A DNA stretch of 54,199 bases from a virus. The position numbers and the translations under genes are program-made. The stretch lies in the IMG/VR virus record IMGVR_UViG_3300009034_000050, positions 1 through 54,199 of that record; one strand, given 5' to 3'. Shown here in pieces: positions 1-8,513 of this stretch (its first letter is position 1; each line of letters opens with the position of its first letter). The notes under the pieces are model-generated. The model made no database searches, was not told the origin of the DNA, and worked only from the letters and a program-made list of their open reading frames with translations.

Positions 1-2050
1 GAGGGTTGGCCAACCAGATTAGACGTGTGTTTGCCACAGTAACTTCTCGTATGATTTTAGTAATTTCGGCTATACCTTCAGAACGAATCCTACTCATCCG
101 AGCTATGTCCTTTGGCTCCAGACTAGAAGTTTCATCGATGATAACTAGTCTTCTATTGTTCAGAGGAATTAGTCCCCAGGTTATTCTCCAGTTGTTGCCT
201 ATCTGCTGTAACCCTCCTACCAGTCCTGCAAAGGAACAATTATCTCCTGAGGCAATCTCTCCGAGTCCGTAGTATTTGCTAAGGCCTTCTGTAACATAGC
301 CCTTGCCACAACGAGTATCCCCTAAAATTAGAATGTCTAACATACCTCGTGAGACATACTCTTTGTTAAACCAAAATGCTTGTACGGAATGGAAAGCAAG
401 GTCTACTGCTATATGTAAATCGGGCCTCTCTAGAATTTTAGTTATATTTCGAGACTGCCACTCTCCTATAGAACCCAAGTGAGCTAGGTATTTGTAATGT
501 TTGGGTCTAAAACGTAGCAGCTTCTTGGCAGTGTCTTTGGGTAACTCAAAAGTTTCAATTTCATCTTGTACAGGGCTTGCTGAGTCGAATAAATAAATCG
601 TGTGCTGGTCTTTGGGATCAGGAACAAGGGTGCCTTTGAAACGGTATCCTCTATTAGGTCTTAGTCCATGTCCCATAAAGTAGGCAGGTCTTACTACATA
701 TTCCTTAGATTTGGAGTCGAGAGTAGGTATCAGTAGTAATCTCTCTACGTTGAATGTCTCAAGAATTTCAACTTTGGCTCTACATGTCTTAGGAGAGGGT
801 ACTCTTGCTATGCCTAATAGTTTTCTGCGTATACTACTTTTGGGTACTCCTACCATAGTTAGTACATCATATTTAGTCAGATCAATTGTATAATCTTTGA
901 AGCCTAGTTCTTCTTTGGCAATAGGACACTTCTCACAATCTCCCTCACAGATTGTGCGGAACTTACGAGGTAGTAAGTAGGGGGAATAGTCTTTGCCAGT
1001 AATGAGAGCCTCCACTTGGATTCTTTGCTGATACCACTTGGCTTGGCTTGCTTGGTCTAGAGACACTTGTATAGCCTCTTCCGATGAAATTGTCTCTAAA
1101 GGATTGTCCACTAACGTTTTGGCTTCCTTTACTAAGGTTTCCCAACTCTGTTTCCTCCTCATTCGATTGTTCTTCTGCATATAGTCAGTGACATCCTTAC
1201 CGTACTTCTTAGGAACCTCAACTCTATGGAGAGTCTTTACAATATCTAGCAACCGTTTAATAACCTTCCGAGCGCCTATCTTCCCAGCCTCATCATTGTC
1301 ATAAGCTATAGTTACCTCTTTACTTTTGAAAAGGTAGTTGTAACGAGAAGGCCAAGTTTCTGCTCCTGTGGTAGAAGTAACAGCGGGTATACCTATGGAA
1401 AGTAGAGCTAAGGTGTCCCACTCCCCCTCAGTGATAAAGAGAGAGTGTATATCTTCGTCCATAGGGACGGACATTGGAAATAGCATGGTGGGACTGCCAT
1501 AGCTGCGCTCTTCCTGCTTGTCAGTATAGTTGGTCATCTTAGGCATATTTCCCTTGGGATTAGGATTACACAGTTTAACATTTGTACATAATCCAAACTC
1601 GTTGTAGATGGGGATAGTAATTCTGTTGCCGTTCCACCCAAGTTCATATTGTCGAACTATCTCCTTTGACAGTAGCCTCTTTTGTAAATAACCTAGAGCT
1701 GTAGGAGTTTTATATAGTTTCCTCATCCAGCGCCTAATTCTTCTAGTGGGAACAATGGGATGTATAAACTTGGCAAAGATATCCTGTGCTGCTTCCATAT
1801 TGTTAGTTTCGTAATAAGCTGCATGGAAGGAAACAATGGAATTACCTCCGGTTCTGTCTGAGGCACAAAAAGAGTACCAGGCTCCCGTATTCCTGTTGAT
1901 AGACAGACTAGGAACTTTTTCATCAGTAAAAGGAGACAAGACTTTAGTTTCATCACTATCCGTAGTCCATGATATACCAGGGAAAATGGACTTATAGTAC
2001 TCTTCAGGGTCAACATTCTTCCTAATGTAACGAATCAAAGAAGCAGTCAT
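1..2050 (-). CDS. Primase/MCM-like helicase, N-terminal part, cut by the left edge
   Basis: This reading frame is open from the ATG at 2050 to the window edge (683 codons, no stop). The N-terminus resembles a DnaG-type CHC2 zinc finger but has lost most ligands: the usual CPFH reads SPFT near residue 30 and only one Cys remains near residue 62. A Toprim core follows, with EGEWD at 208-212 and DNDEAG at 251-256, so it should prime DNA synthesis. A Cys cluster (CEGDCEKC) near residue 370 precedes an AAA+ domain with Walker A GDTRCGKG at 577-584, Walker B VIIDE near 637 and a sensor-1 LANP at the edge. These last motifs look MCM-like rather than DnaB-like. The matching C-terminus appears to lie at 53533-54199. 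The SSB-like gene is immediately upstream. Confidence 0.85.
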   Translation of the reverse strand, partial: MTASLIRYIRKNVDPEEYYKSIFPGISWTTDSDETKVLSPFTDEKVPSLSINRNTGAWYSFCASDRTGGNSIVSFHAAYYETNNMEAAQDIFAKFIHPIVPTRRIRRWMRKLYKTPTALGYLQKRLLSKEIVRQYELGWNGNRITIPIYNEFGLCTNVKLCNPNPKGNMPKMTNYTDKQEERSYGSPTMLFPMSVPMDEDIHSLFITEGEWDTLALLSIGIPAVTSTTGAETWPSRYNYLFKSKEVTIAYDNDEAGKIGARKVIKRLLDIVKTLHRVEVPKKYGKDVTDYMQKNNRMRRKQSWETLVKEAKTLVDNPLETISSEEAIQVSLDQASQAKWYQQRIQVEALITGKDYSPYLLPRKFRTICEGDCEKCPIAKEELGFKDYTIDLTKYDVLTMVGVPKSSIRRKLLGIARVPSPKTCRAKVEILETFNVERLLLIPTLDSKSKEYVVRPAYFMGHGLRPNRGYRFKGTLVPDPKDQHTIYLFDSASPVQDEIETFELPKDTAKKLLRFRPKHYKYLAHLGSIGEWQSRNITKILERPDLHIAVDLAFHSVQAFWFNKEYVSRGMLDILILGDTRCGKGYVTEGLSKYYGLGEIASGDNCSFAGLVGGLQQIGNNWRITWGLIPLNNRRLVIIDETSSLEPKDIARMSRIRSEGIAEITKIIREVTVANTRLIWLANP

Positions 2051-2064
2051 TTCTGTTTGTCATC

Positions 2065-3069
2065 TTAAGCGTTTGCTGCTACTTTAATAGCCTTAATCAG
2101 AGCAACAGGGTTCTTGAATTTGCCAGTTAGTCCACAGTAGTCTCCAATTTCACAGAGAAGGTCGGCCTTGATGTCAAAGTCATCAACCTTGAAATCGTGC
2201 TCTTTTGCGAGTTTCAAGGCAGCCCTTCTGTCAGAGGGGGTCAACTTCTTAATAGACAACTCACAGGGAGGGAGTTCAGCAGCGGCAGGGGTTTCCTTCT
2301 CTCCTTTAACCTCTTCCAGGTCTTCAAAGGGGATTTCCAACAGGTCTCCATCATCGAACTTGACAAGGGCTGTTTCTTCTTTCAGTTTACTGATGGCTCC
2401 TTCATAGTGTTCTCCCTCAATCTTTACTTTAACCTGGTCCCCTTTACTCCACTCCTCCTCTTCCGGTTTGCCTGGTTCTGGTTCAGAGTCTAAATCAGCT
2501 GGTACCGCTCCCATGGTTGGGGTAAGCTCTTCATCCTCAAAGTCGTCGTCAACCTCATCAGAGTCCAGAGCCTTAACAAACCTTTTGTTCTGAACTTCCT
2601 GGAGCTCTCCCTGAATTTTTCTCTTGCGGGTAGACAATCTTACTACACAATAAGTAGGTCCCCCCACTATTTCCCGCAGGGTGGATACAAGCTCTTTCTT
2701 GGATTTGGGCTCATCATAACCCAAACGGCCCAAGGAGCCTTTGAAGTAAGCAATCCCATCCTCAGTGTCCATACCCTGATGTATAAAGATGTGTCTACCT
2801 TTATGATCCCCCTCAACGACTATGAGTTCCCAGCTGCACTGTAGACGACCACTAGACTGAGCATTGTTGATTACAGCTGCCAGCACCCTAGTCTGATAAG
2901 TACCGTCGGGCAGTTCCTCAAAGCTACGAGGCTCTATGTCATCCCAGGTATCATCAAAAACCTCATCCAACTGTTCGTCAATCGACTTTTCGGTAAAGCC
3001 TCCCTCAGGGGCTTCTTCTTCGGACTTTTTTCTTCTTGACTTTTTTGACTTTTTTGACTTTTTTGACAT
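2065..3069 (-). CDS. DUF669-like single-strand DNA-binding protein with Tudor-like domain
   Basis: A 334-residue acidic protein. I chose the ATG at 3069 because AAAGGAG lies about 8 nt upstream. A longer frame would extend to 3108. After a lysine-rich start (SKKSKKSKKS), residues about 40-160 fit the DUF669 family of phage SSB-like proteins (LPDGTYQTRV, then CSWELIVVEGDHKGR). A Tudor/SH3-like segment follows near residues 208-255 (WSKGDQVKV through FDDGDLLEI). A very similar segment occurs in the protein at 44307-45386. It lies between the Sak4-like ATPase and the primase-helicase, which fits ssDNA handling in recombination and replication. Its start overlaps the ATPase gene by 65 nt. The family assignment is from pattern recognition only. 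Confidence 0.75.
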   Translation of the reverse strand: MSKKSKKSKKSRRKKSEEEAPEGGFTEKSIDEQLDEVFDDTWDDIEPRSFEELPDGTYQTRVLAAVINNAQSSGRLQCSWELIVVEGDHKGRHIFIHQGMDTEDGIAYFKGSLGRLGYDEPKSKKELVSTLREIVGGPTYCVVRLSTRKRKIQGELQEVQNKRFVKALDSDEVDDDFEDEELTPTMGAVPADLDSEPEPGKPEEEEWSKGDQVKVKIEGEHYEGAISKLKEETALVKFDDGDLLEIPFEDLEEVKGEKETPAAAELPPCELSIKKLTPSDRRAALKLAKEHDFKVDDFDIKADLLCEIGDYCGLTGKFKNPVALIKAIKVAANA

Positions 3070-3823
3070 GGTCACTAACTCCTTTCTGTTTTTCAAATGT
3101 TTCTGCAAACAACTTACCGTTCAAAAGTTCCCAACCCTCTTCAGGCTTGGTACGAATAGTTCTATCCTTCGCATAAATAGACTCCAAAGGGGAAGTCCTT
3201 ATAGTTCTTATCTGCCTACGCTTGTCCCCCCTCCTAATGAGTCTGAAGCCACAATACCCTACAAGATCACATTTGGGAATTATCTTTTTCCAGGCAGACT
3301 TACCTAGGTCGGGCATTAGTCGTTCCTTCTCCACCACAGTGCGCAAAGTCTTAATAGTTTCATGGGATATAAGTGCTAAGCCTGTGTTAAGACTTAGCAG
3401 TCGCTGTAAAATGGACCAGATACCTTTCTTATAAAGTCTCCAGCCTTTTGCATAACCTACATCACCCAGGGAGTCGATGCCCAGCTCTTCACAGCAGTGG
3501 TCCTCTATCATGGCACAAACATCGTCAATGTGGTCAACACAAATTATGTCATATTTGTTTGAGGCCCCTTGAGACTCCAGAGCTTTAAGCACCTTATCAA
3601 GTTCTAAGAAGTTGTTTACTGCTAACCTAAGAGCAGGAAAATATCTAGTGCCTCTGTCTGTAGAGATGAAAAGAACACGGTCTGCTAAATCATCTATGAA
3701 CCTTGTCTTCCCTATACCTGGAGGACCATATACCATTAGAATGAAGTCATAAATACTCCTGGCCGCTATCGTTTTTTCAGTAGGTAGTATAATCCCGACT
3801 TTCCTTTGCACTTTCTTTTTCAT
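3005..3823 (-). CDS. Sak4-like RecA-fold ATPase
   Basis: A 272-residue P-loop protein with Walker A GPPGIGKT (residues 33-40) and Walker B IICVDH near residue 95, matching the AAA_24/Sak4 group of phage ATPases. These promote single-strand annealing or strand exchange together with a partner SSB. The partner here is the DUF669-like protein encoded directly downstream, a recurring phage pairing. The C-terminus is a basic tail with KKV repeats. The DNA coding for that tail is re-read in another frame as the SKK repeats at the start of the SSB-like protein. The core has the usual family length, and the nuclease and helicase genes upstream complete a recombination module. Confidence 0.8.
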   Translation of the reverse strand: MKKKVQRKVGIILPTEKTIAARSIYDFILMVYGPPGIGKTRFIDDLADRVLFISTDRGTRYFPALRLAVNNFLELDKVLKALESQGASNKYDIICVDHIDDVCAMIEDHCCEELGIDSLGDVGYAKGWRLYKKGIWSILQRLLSLNTGLALISHETIKTLRTVVEKERLMPDLGKSAWKKIIPKCDLVGYCGFRLIRRGDKRRQIRTIRTSPLESIYAKDRTIRTKPEEGWELLNGKLFAETFEKQKGVSDHVKKVKKVKKVKKKKVRRRSP

Positions 3824-3831
3824 GGCTATTC

Positions 3832-4377
3832 CTATACCAAATCTCTAAGCGTTCTTCTTAATTCCTTGGGGGTCTCTAGGGGACTTATTGCATACAAGTT
3901 GATAACTGCCTTGGCAAGTACAACTAAAGACTTGCAGATAAGTTGTATTGAAACTTCCTTAGCGCTGGGTTTTTTTAACTCTATTTTAGCTATGTCAAGC
4001 AGGTTTTTTAGACAGACAGCACTCAACTTTTTGCCTATGACTTTCTCTAGTTCTTCAGTTATGGTCTCCTGAGAAAGTCTCTCAGTGATTACTCTCTTTC
4101 TATTTTCCTTGAGCCACATTATCACAGTCGCTCCGTCCCTGTAGACGAGTGGTGCTCTAGTGACCGTTTTTATATCTCTAGTTAGGGATAGGATCTTCGA
4201 CTGAAGTCTCTTATCATCTAACCGGGCCCAGTCTTTGCCATACTTAGGGCTAGGTACACTGCCCTCCTTTGGACAGATACCACCCTTGCCTTCTCTAAGA
4301 TGAAACTTAATTCCTGACTTAGTCAAAATCTTGCCGCAGTGCAGACATATAGCATTTCTTTCGCTTTCATCAGACAT
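3832..4377 (-). CDS. Hypothetical protein with N-terminal zinc-finger-like motif
   Basis: 181 residues, function not recognised. The first 35 residues contain CLHCG followed by a His and a further Cys (FHLREGKGG then CPKEG), consistent with one zinc site of CCHC type. The rest is predicted mainly helical and basic, with several leucine-rich stretches in the last 80 residues. It sits 8 nt upstream of the Sak4-like ATPase and just downstream of the PD-(D/E)XK nuclease, so co-translation with the recombination module is likely. A DNA-binding accessory role is possible but only inferred from position and charge. Confidence 0.7.
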   Translation of the reverse strand: MSDESERNAICLHCGKILTKSGIKFHLREGKGGICPKEGSVPSPKYGKDWARLDDKRLQSKILSLTRDIKTVTRAPLVYRDGATVIMWLKENRKRVITERLSQETITEELEKVIGKKLSAVCLKNLLDIAKIELKKPSAKEVSIQLICKSLVVLAKAVINLYAISPLETPKELRRTLRDLV

Positions 4378-4391
4378 TTTCTATTTCCTTT

Positions 4392-5363
4392 CTATTTATT
4401 ATATTGAGTGTACAGTTTACCCGTTCCCCGGTCAAGACCTTGTATACAGAGGGGTTGAAAAGGGCAAGTCCTGAAAAATTCATCACACATGTGGTCTGAA
4501 AGAGGCCAGTCTCTGGGGTCTAAAGGGTCCTGGGCGGCCTCGACTAATCTAACATACTGATTGTGTTTGTTATGCAAATCATATTCAAAGGCCTCTATAT
4601 CTCCCTTGGAGTAGCGCAGAGTCTCCCGATGAAAATAAAACTCGACTCGGTCGAGGTAATCCTCTTTTATACGCTCACAGAACTCTTCTGTAGACTCTTG
4701 GGACTTCCTTCGTAACTTGCACTTACGAATAATATCATAAACTACTTTTTTTGGACATCGTTGAAGACCCTTAGTGGCTCCAAGAGTATTACCTTTCAAC
4801 TGGCTGTCAAGAGGGAGTTTATCTAGGTAAGACCCCGCGATACGAGCAAGCGCTTTGTGGTCAACAAGCAGCTGTTTATCTTTTTGTGTGGGCATTAGGT
4901 CTATTCTACCCTTAAAGTCAAAGGTAGGAAAACGTACTTGGAACCAGACTTCAATATCATCTTTGGTAAAAGCCCACTTTGTCCTATCTTCCTCATGTAT
5001 ATGAGCGTAGGCAACCAACATACCTACTACGGTACTCAAAAGAACCTGTAGCTCATCGTACTCATCTTGGTCATAGAATTGAGCCACTCCCTCAATACGC
5101 ACCTTGGCTTCACTGACAACACGATTAGCGATTTTCTTCATACTGCTTCGCTTTGCTCGGTACCACCCGTTCAGCCCCTCATGAACAACATTACTAATGA
5201 CCAAGGGAGCCGCTTCCCGTTTTGGAGACAGTCTCATAAAAGTTTTCCAGTAGAATCTACGCTTGCACTTGTCAAAGAGCTTCAATCGTGAGTAAGACCA
5301 AGCTATACGCTTTGGAACTAGAGGGGGTGCCTCAAAAGGGTTTTTAATAATTAAGTCCTTCAT
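4392..5363 (-). CDS. PD-(D/E)XK exonuclease, Cas4/RecB-like with iron-sulfur cysteines
   Basis: 323 residues. Nuclease motifs are visible in order: a conserved His in VVHEG (residue about 62), GRIDLMP and LLVDHKAL (the D...DxK core, about residues 150-172), and a Gln (LDSQLKGN) after the core. One Cys near the start (FDKCKRRF) and a C-terminal cluster (CDEFFRTCPFQPLC) match the split four-Cys arrangement that holds a 4Fe-4S cluster in Cas4 and AddB. Such enzymes resect DNA ends for recombination. The start has AAGGAGTAAGG upstream. It lies between the SNF2-like helicase and the Sak4-like ATPase, as expected for a phage recombination set. Confidence 0.85.
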   Translation of the reverse strand: MKDLIIKNPFEAPPLVPKRIAWSYSRLKLFDKCKRRFYWKTFMRLSPKREAAPLVISNVVHEGLNGWYRAKRSSMKKIANRVVSEAKVRIEGVAQFYDQDEYDELQVLLSTVVGMLVAYAHIHEEDRTKWAFTKDDIEVWFQVRFPTFDFKGRIDLMPTQKDKQLLVDHKALARIAGSYLDKLPLDSQLKGNTLGATKGLQRCPKKVVYDIIRKCKLRRKSQESTEEFCERIKEDYLDRVEFYFHRETLRYSKGDIEAFEYDLHNKHNQYVRLVEAAQDPLDPRDWPLSDHMCDEFFRTCPFQPLCIQGLDRGTGKLYTQYNK

Positions 5364-5427
5364 TTTACCTTACTCCTTTCTAAAAAGTAGTCATTAGATT
5401 AACTATTATAAAGACAGTTTACTCATC

Positions 5428-6798
5428 TTAAAGACTTTTATTAAAGAGAGTAGAGATTGGCTGGCCCTCTTGGATTCTTGATAAGATATAATCTGCCAAA
5501 GAGATTTGTTGAGAGAGAGATTTGAGGATATGCTCGTCAACAGACCGCTCAGATACTAGATCCCAATAAGTAATAGTTTTATGTCTTTCTGACCCCTTTC
5601 GACGGACACGCCTTTCGGACTGCTGTCGAGACACTACCTTCAAGGAATTAGAGTAATACACTGCTGTATCACTAACTGTAAGCTCATTCATACCCACTCC
5701 GGAGTCTACTTGTCCTATAAAAAGCTTGACACTGGCCTCCCCCTGAAATCTCTTGCGAGCTCTATCTTTCTCTTTGCGTTTGCTGCCAGCAAATGTTACA
5801 GCTCCTAGTCCTAGGTTACATGCAAGCTCTTTTATTTTGTAAATCTCTGCTGTGTGTGAGCTCCATATTACTACTTTAGGTTTGGCAGCTAGGTAATCCT
5901 TATCAGTGAGCAATCTACTTAACAACCTAAGCTTAGGGGACTTTAGCCAAATAGCCTGGTGATTTTGGTCATAGATAAAGCCTGAAGCAATCTGCCTGAG
6001 TTTTGCGAGTTGTGTTATTACTTCATTTAGTTCTACAATCCTTCGACTGGGTAGCTGAATTTCCCAGTCTTCCAAGACCCCCTTATAATACCTACGCTGC
6101 TGTCCTGACATGGGGGCCGCCTTGACCAAGCGTCTAACAGGAGGCAAGGTAAGTACATCATCTTCTTTGACGTAGAAAGCTATGGACTTGAGTTTATCTA
6201 TAATACGCTCTTTGGAGTCATGCCGCAGATACCAGCCAGGACCAGATTGCACATAATACTTACTCCTAAATCGCCAATAGTTCGACCCGAAAAGCCTACC
6301 ATCATCCAACAATAGGCACTGAGTAAACACATTCCCTGGGTCATTTGTTATGGGTGTTCCTGTCATAGCTATTCGGTAGGGGATGTGCCTTGTGACTCGT
6401 ATGGTTGACTTAGTTCGTTTCGCTCGCCACCTCTTTATGAAGTGACTTTCATCCGCTATAAAACATGCAAAGGGTTGCGTTCTTACGTAAGTGGCTATAC
6501 GTTTGTTACGCATCAAGTCGTAGGTAACTATAGTCCAGAGAGGATATACGGGTAATATTTGACTACCTGACTCTATGAAGTGAACATTATCTAAGTCTAC
6601 TCCTTCCAGAGTCAATTCCTGCTTCCAAGTTAGAAAATCATCTCGTCTACAGATGACCAAAACAGGTAGATGTTTTTTGGCGTAGGTAATGGCCACTAAA
6701 GTTTTACCTGTACCACAAGCCATAAAGAGTCCAGCTCTGCCTTGAAGAGCCTGAAGGAAGTCAAGGGCCTGCCGTTGATGATTCATTAGTGCTCGCAT
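5428..6798 (-). CDS. SNF2-like superfamily 2 DNA helicase/translocase
   Basis: 456 residues. Superfamily 2 motifs are in order: motif I ACGTGKT (about residue 28), motif II DESH (about 135), motif III MTGTPI (about 165), and motif VI SRQQSERRVRRKGS near residue 408. Compact SNF2-like phage helicases of this size translocate on duplex DNA and are commonly encoded beside Cas4-like nucleases and Sak4-like ATPases. The start codon follows a GGAGG sequence at the end of the upstream gene (TAA at 6801-6803), so translation is probably coupled. The role in replication restart or recombination is inferred from context. Confidence 0.9.
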   Translation of the reverse strand: MRALMNHQRQALDFLQALQGRAGLFMACGTGKTLVAITYAKKHLPVLVICRRDDFLTWKQELTLEGVDLDNVHFIESGSQILPVYPLWTIVTYDLMRNKRIATYVRTQPFACFIADESHFIKRWRAKRTKSTIRVTRHIPYRIAMTGTPITNDPGNVFTQCLLLDDGRLFGSNYWRFRSKYYVQSGPGWYLRHDSKERIIDKLKSIAFYVKEDDVLTLPPVRRLVKAAPMSGQQRRYYKGVLEDWEIQLPSRRIVELNEVITQLAKLRQIASGFIYDQNHQAIWLKSPKLRLLSRLLTDKDYLAAKPKVVIWSSHTAEIYKIKELACNLGLGAVTFAGSKRKEKDRARKRFQGEASVKLFIGQVDSGVGMNELTVSDTAVYYSNSLKVVSRQQSERRVRRKGSERHKTITYWDLVSERSVDEHILKSLSQQISLADYILSRIQEGQPISTLFNKSL

Positions 6799-6800
6799 TT

Positions 6801-7139
6801 TTAGCCTCCCTTGGGAGCTTTCTCCTGTAATTTAGTCCAGCTAATTGCAGAATACACATTTGCATATTTCCACTTGCCCTCAAGTAAGCGAATGCGGTTC
6901 CAACCATGCTTTTTGTATGTCAGAGGTATCGTTATATCGTGAAATTCCGAACCTTCTTTTTTCGTAATTGTCGGTAGGGCACATAGCAAGGTTTCAGGGG
7001 GATGGGTCTTATTCTTATATACAAATGATTTAGCATTAACGGTTCCCGCATAATCAAATAATGCTTTTGGAATTTGTCTTAACTGCATCCGCAGTTCAAA
7101 ATTCCCAATTTCTTCAGCATCTTTTTCTTCTTTCTGCAT
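6801..7139 (-). CDS. Hypothetical protein between ThyX and helicase
   Basis: 112 residues with no family I recognise. The N-terminus is charged (QKEEKDAEE). The middle contains PETLLCALP and the C-terminal half is rich in Lys and Trp (KKHGWNRIRLLEGKWKYANV). There are no membrane segments and no Cys pairs. It starts 5 nt after the ThyX stop and ends immediately before the helicase start, so it belongs to the same transcription unit. Confidence 0.6.
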   Translation of the reverse strand: MQKEEKDAEEIGNFELRMQLRQIPKALFDYAGTVNAKSFVYKNKTHPPETLLCALPTITKKEGSEFHDITIPLTYKKHGWNRIRLLEGKWKYANVYSAISWTKLQEKAPKGG

Positions 7140-7143
7140 CTTC

Positions 7144-7887
7144 TTACCTTATGTCATCGAAAATTATTGGTACACGGCTTTTAATATCAGCAAGAATCTT
7201 GTAGGCCACTTCTCTCATTTGTGGATGAGCAGCATTGGTGGTTCTTAATTTCAAAAAATGGGCCCACTCTCGGAGATTGGTTGTCATTACAATTTCCGTC
7301 TTCAAGCAGTTGGGTAAACACCCCCTTGCTTTCTGAGGAGACCATCCCCACTTAATCCATTGCTGATACTCAATCTCATTGTCCAACCGTCTGAATAGCC
7401 AGTACCTCTCTTCCTGACACCCAGGACCAGAAGGCAACTGTCCCATTCTGGCTTTATCATAGTGCCCTTCTTCAAGATGTAGCCAGGGGGGAATTACAAA
7501 TGTTACTCCTCCCTTATAGTTGCAATATCTCGTTGACTCTTGACTATAGCTTACAAGCCTGTGTCGAACAATTTCGTGGGTTACTCCTCGGTCACAAATG
7601 ATTCGATAGGAAGCGTAAGCATGCTCAATTACAGAGAGATGTCCACTCTCTAGTATTTTCTCTACGAACAACTCAGATGAGGGCACCTGACCGCTCCCTT
7701 GGCACCTGGAACAAGGGACTGAAGCGTTGACTATGTTCTTTACATGTCCTCCTCCTTCACACGGGGGACACGCAGTAGTTCCTATTTTATCCTCGCTTTT
7801 ATAACACGTCCGGCCGGCTTCTTCAATTCGCATCAACGCGTTATCTGTTACTGTAAGACACTCAATCTGGGGTTTTATCAATTCCAT
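7144..7887 (-). CDS. thyX: Flavin-dependent thymidylate synthase ThyX
   Basis: 247 residues. The ThyX signature RHRxxSxxxxSxRY is present as RHRLVSYSQESTRY at residues 108-121. ThyX methylates dUMP to dTMP using methylene-tetrahydrofolate, FAD and NADPH. Between the N-terminal helix and the core there is an insertion of about 30 residues (40-70) with two CxxC pairs (CPPCEGGGH and CSRCQGSGQ), like one DnaJ-type zinc module and not part of ordinary ThyX. The 3' neighbours belong to replication and recombination. A ThyA-fold enzyme elsewhere in the window (49642-50427) is probably not a duplicate of this activity but a hydroxymethylase. Confidence 0.92.
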   Translation of the reverse strand: MELIKPQIECLTVTDNALMRIEEAGRTCYKSEDKIGTTACPPCEGGGHVKNIVNASVPCSRCQGSGQVPSSELFVEKILESGHLSVIEHAYASYRIICDRGVTHEIVRHRLVSYSQESTRYCNYKGGVTFVIPPWLHLEEGHYDKARMGQLPSGPGCQEERYWLFRRLDNEIEYQQWIKWGWSPQKARGCLPNCLKTEIVMTTNLREWAHFLKLRTTNAAHPQMREVAYKILADIKSRVPIIFDDIR

Positions 7888-7919
7888 CTTTTATTCCTTT
7901 CTTCTTCAGACTCAAAAAA

Positions 7920-8132
7920 CTACGCACTTCTTCCTGCTTTGATTCTCGTCAATTCATTCCACTGGCTCGGTGGTAATATCTTGCATCGCTTGCAGAAAAC
8001 ATATCTGTTTTGACCTGGATAACATACCCATTTATGGCCGAATAATCTGCATAAAATCTTACGCAACTTTTTCGACAATATTTTCGACACCGTATCATAA
8101 CCACGCTTTGTGCTTGGAATTAGCTTATTCAT
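7920..8132 (-). CDS. Small zinc-ribbon protein, DUF1660-like
   Basis: 70 residues, basic. The pattern CRLFGHKW followed about 15 residues later by FCKRC resembles the small phage family DUF1660 (RLFGHKW then C-x-RC), thought to bind zinc. Function unknown. It lies 32 nt upstream of thyX in the same orientation. The ATG at 8132 follows a purine-rich stretch (GGAAGGCAGCAGAAG). The C-terminus is ordinary hydrophilic sequence. Confidence 0.65.
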   Translation of the reverse strand: MNKLIPSTKRGYDTVSKILSKKLRKILCRLFGHKWVCYPGQNRYVFCKRCKILPPSQWNELTRIKAGRSA

Positions 8133-8222
8133 CTTCTGCTGCCTTCCCGAATTGAACCCGTAATAAAGAATTTCCTTATCATCTTTGCTATCTTGTTACA
8201 TTATTTTGCTTAGGTATTTTAG

Positions 8223-8368
8223 TCAAACCGTATAATTGAGGGGTATCCCAAGTATGGCCCCTCTCGACTTTTTGCCTTCAGAAATGAATCGTCCACTAAA
8301 GATAATATTTTCCTTGCCCGCCCAAATCCACCCACTTACAAAGTATAGTGCCCATAGTTAGAAGGCAT
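8223..8368 (-). pseudogene. Small gene apparently broken by a one-base frameshift
   Basis: An unusually strong ribosome-binding site (AAAGGAGGTGA) precedes an ATG at 8368, but that frame stops after ten codons. Shifting back by one base after the fifth codon opens a continuous 48-residue product (MPSNYWALYFV... ending NYTV) with regular alternating hydrophobic strands, ending at the TGA at 8223-8225. This suggests either a recent frameshift, a sequence error or recoding. The stop of the upstream small gene (8358-8513) overlaps this start. Product function is not recognised. Confidence 0.4.
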
Positions 8369-8513
8369 TTGCATCACCTCCTTTCTCTTTCGCTAATTCC
8401 TGTGCTTTAGGGCAGCGATTACAATTTCTATTGCTGTTGCTGTGTCTGCAAAGTACCGGTTGCCAAGTTTCCGGCAAGTCCAGCACGGCCAGAAGGTCTT
8501 TGATTTCAGTCAT
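8358..8513 (-). CDS. Small Cys-containing protein
   Basis: 51 residues starting at the ATG 8513, with GGAAGG upstream. It carries LCRH, then CNRC about eight residues later, a possible C/H zinc site. The start overlaps the stop of the preceding gene by 8 nt (ATGACTGA), and its 3' end contains the strong ribosome-binding site of the next frame. Function unknown. The overlaps and the binding site support a real gene despite its size. Confidence 0.5.
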   Translation of the reverse strand: MTEIKDLLAVLDLPETWQPVLCRHSNSNRNCNRCPKAQELAKEKGGDANAF

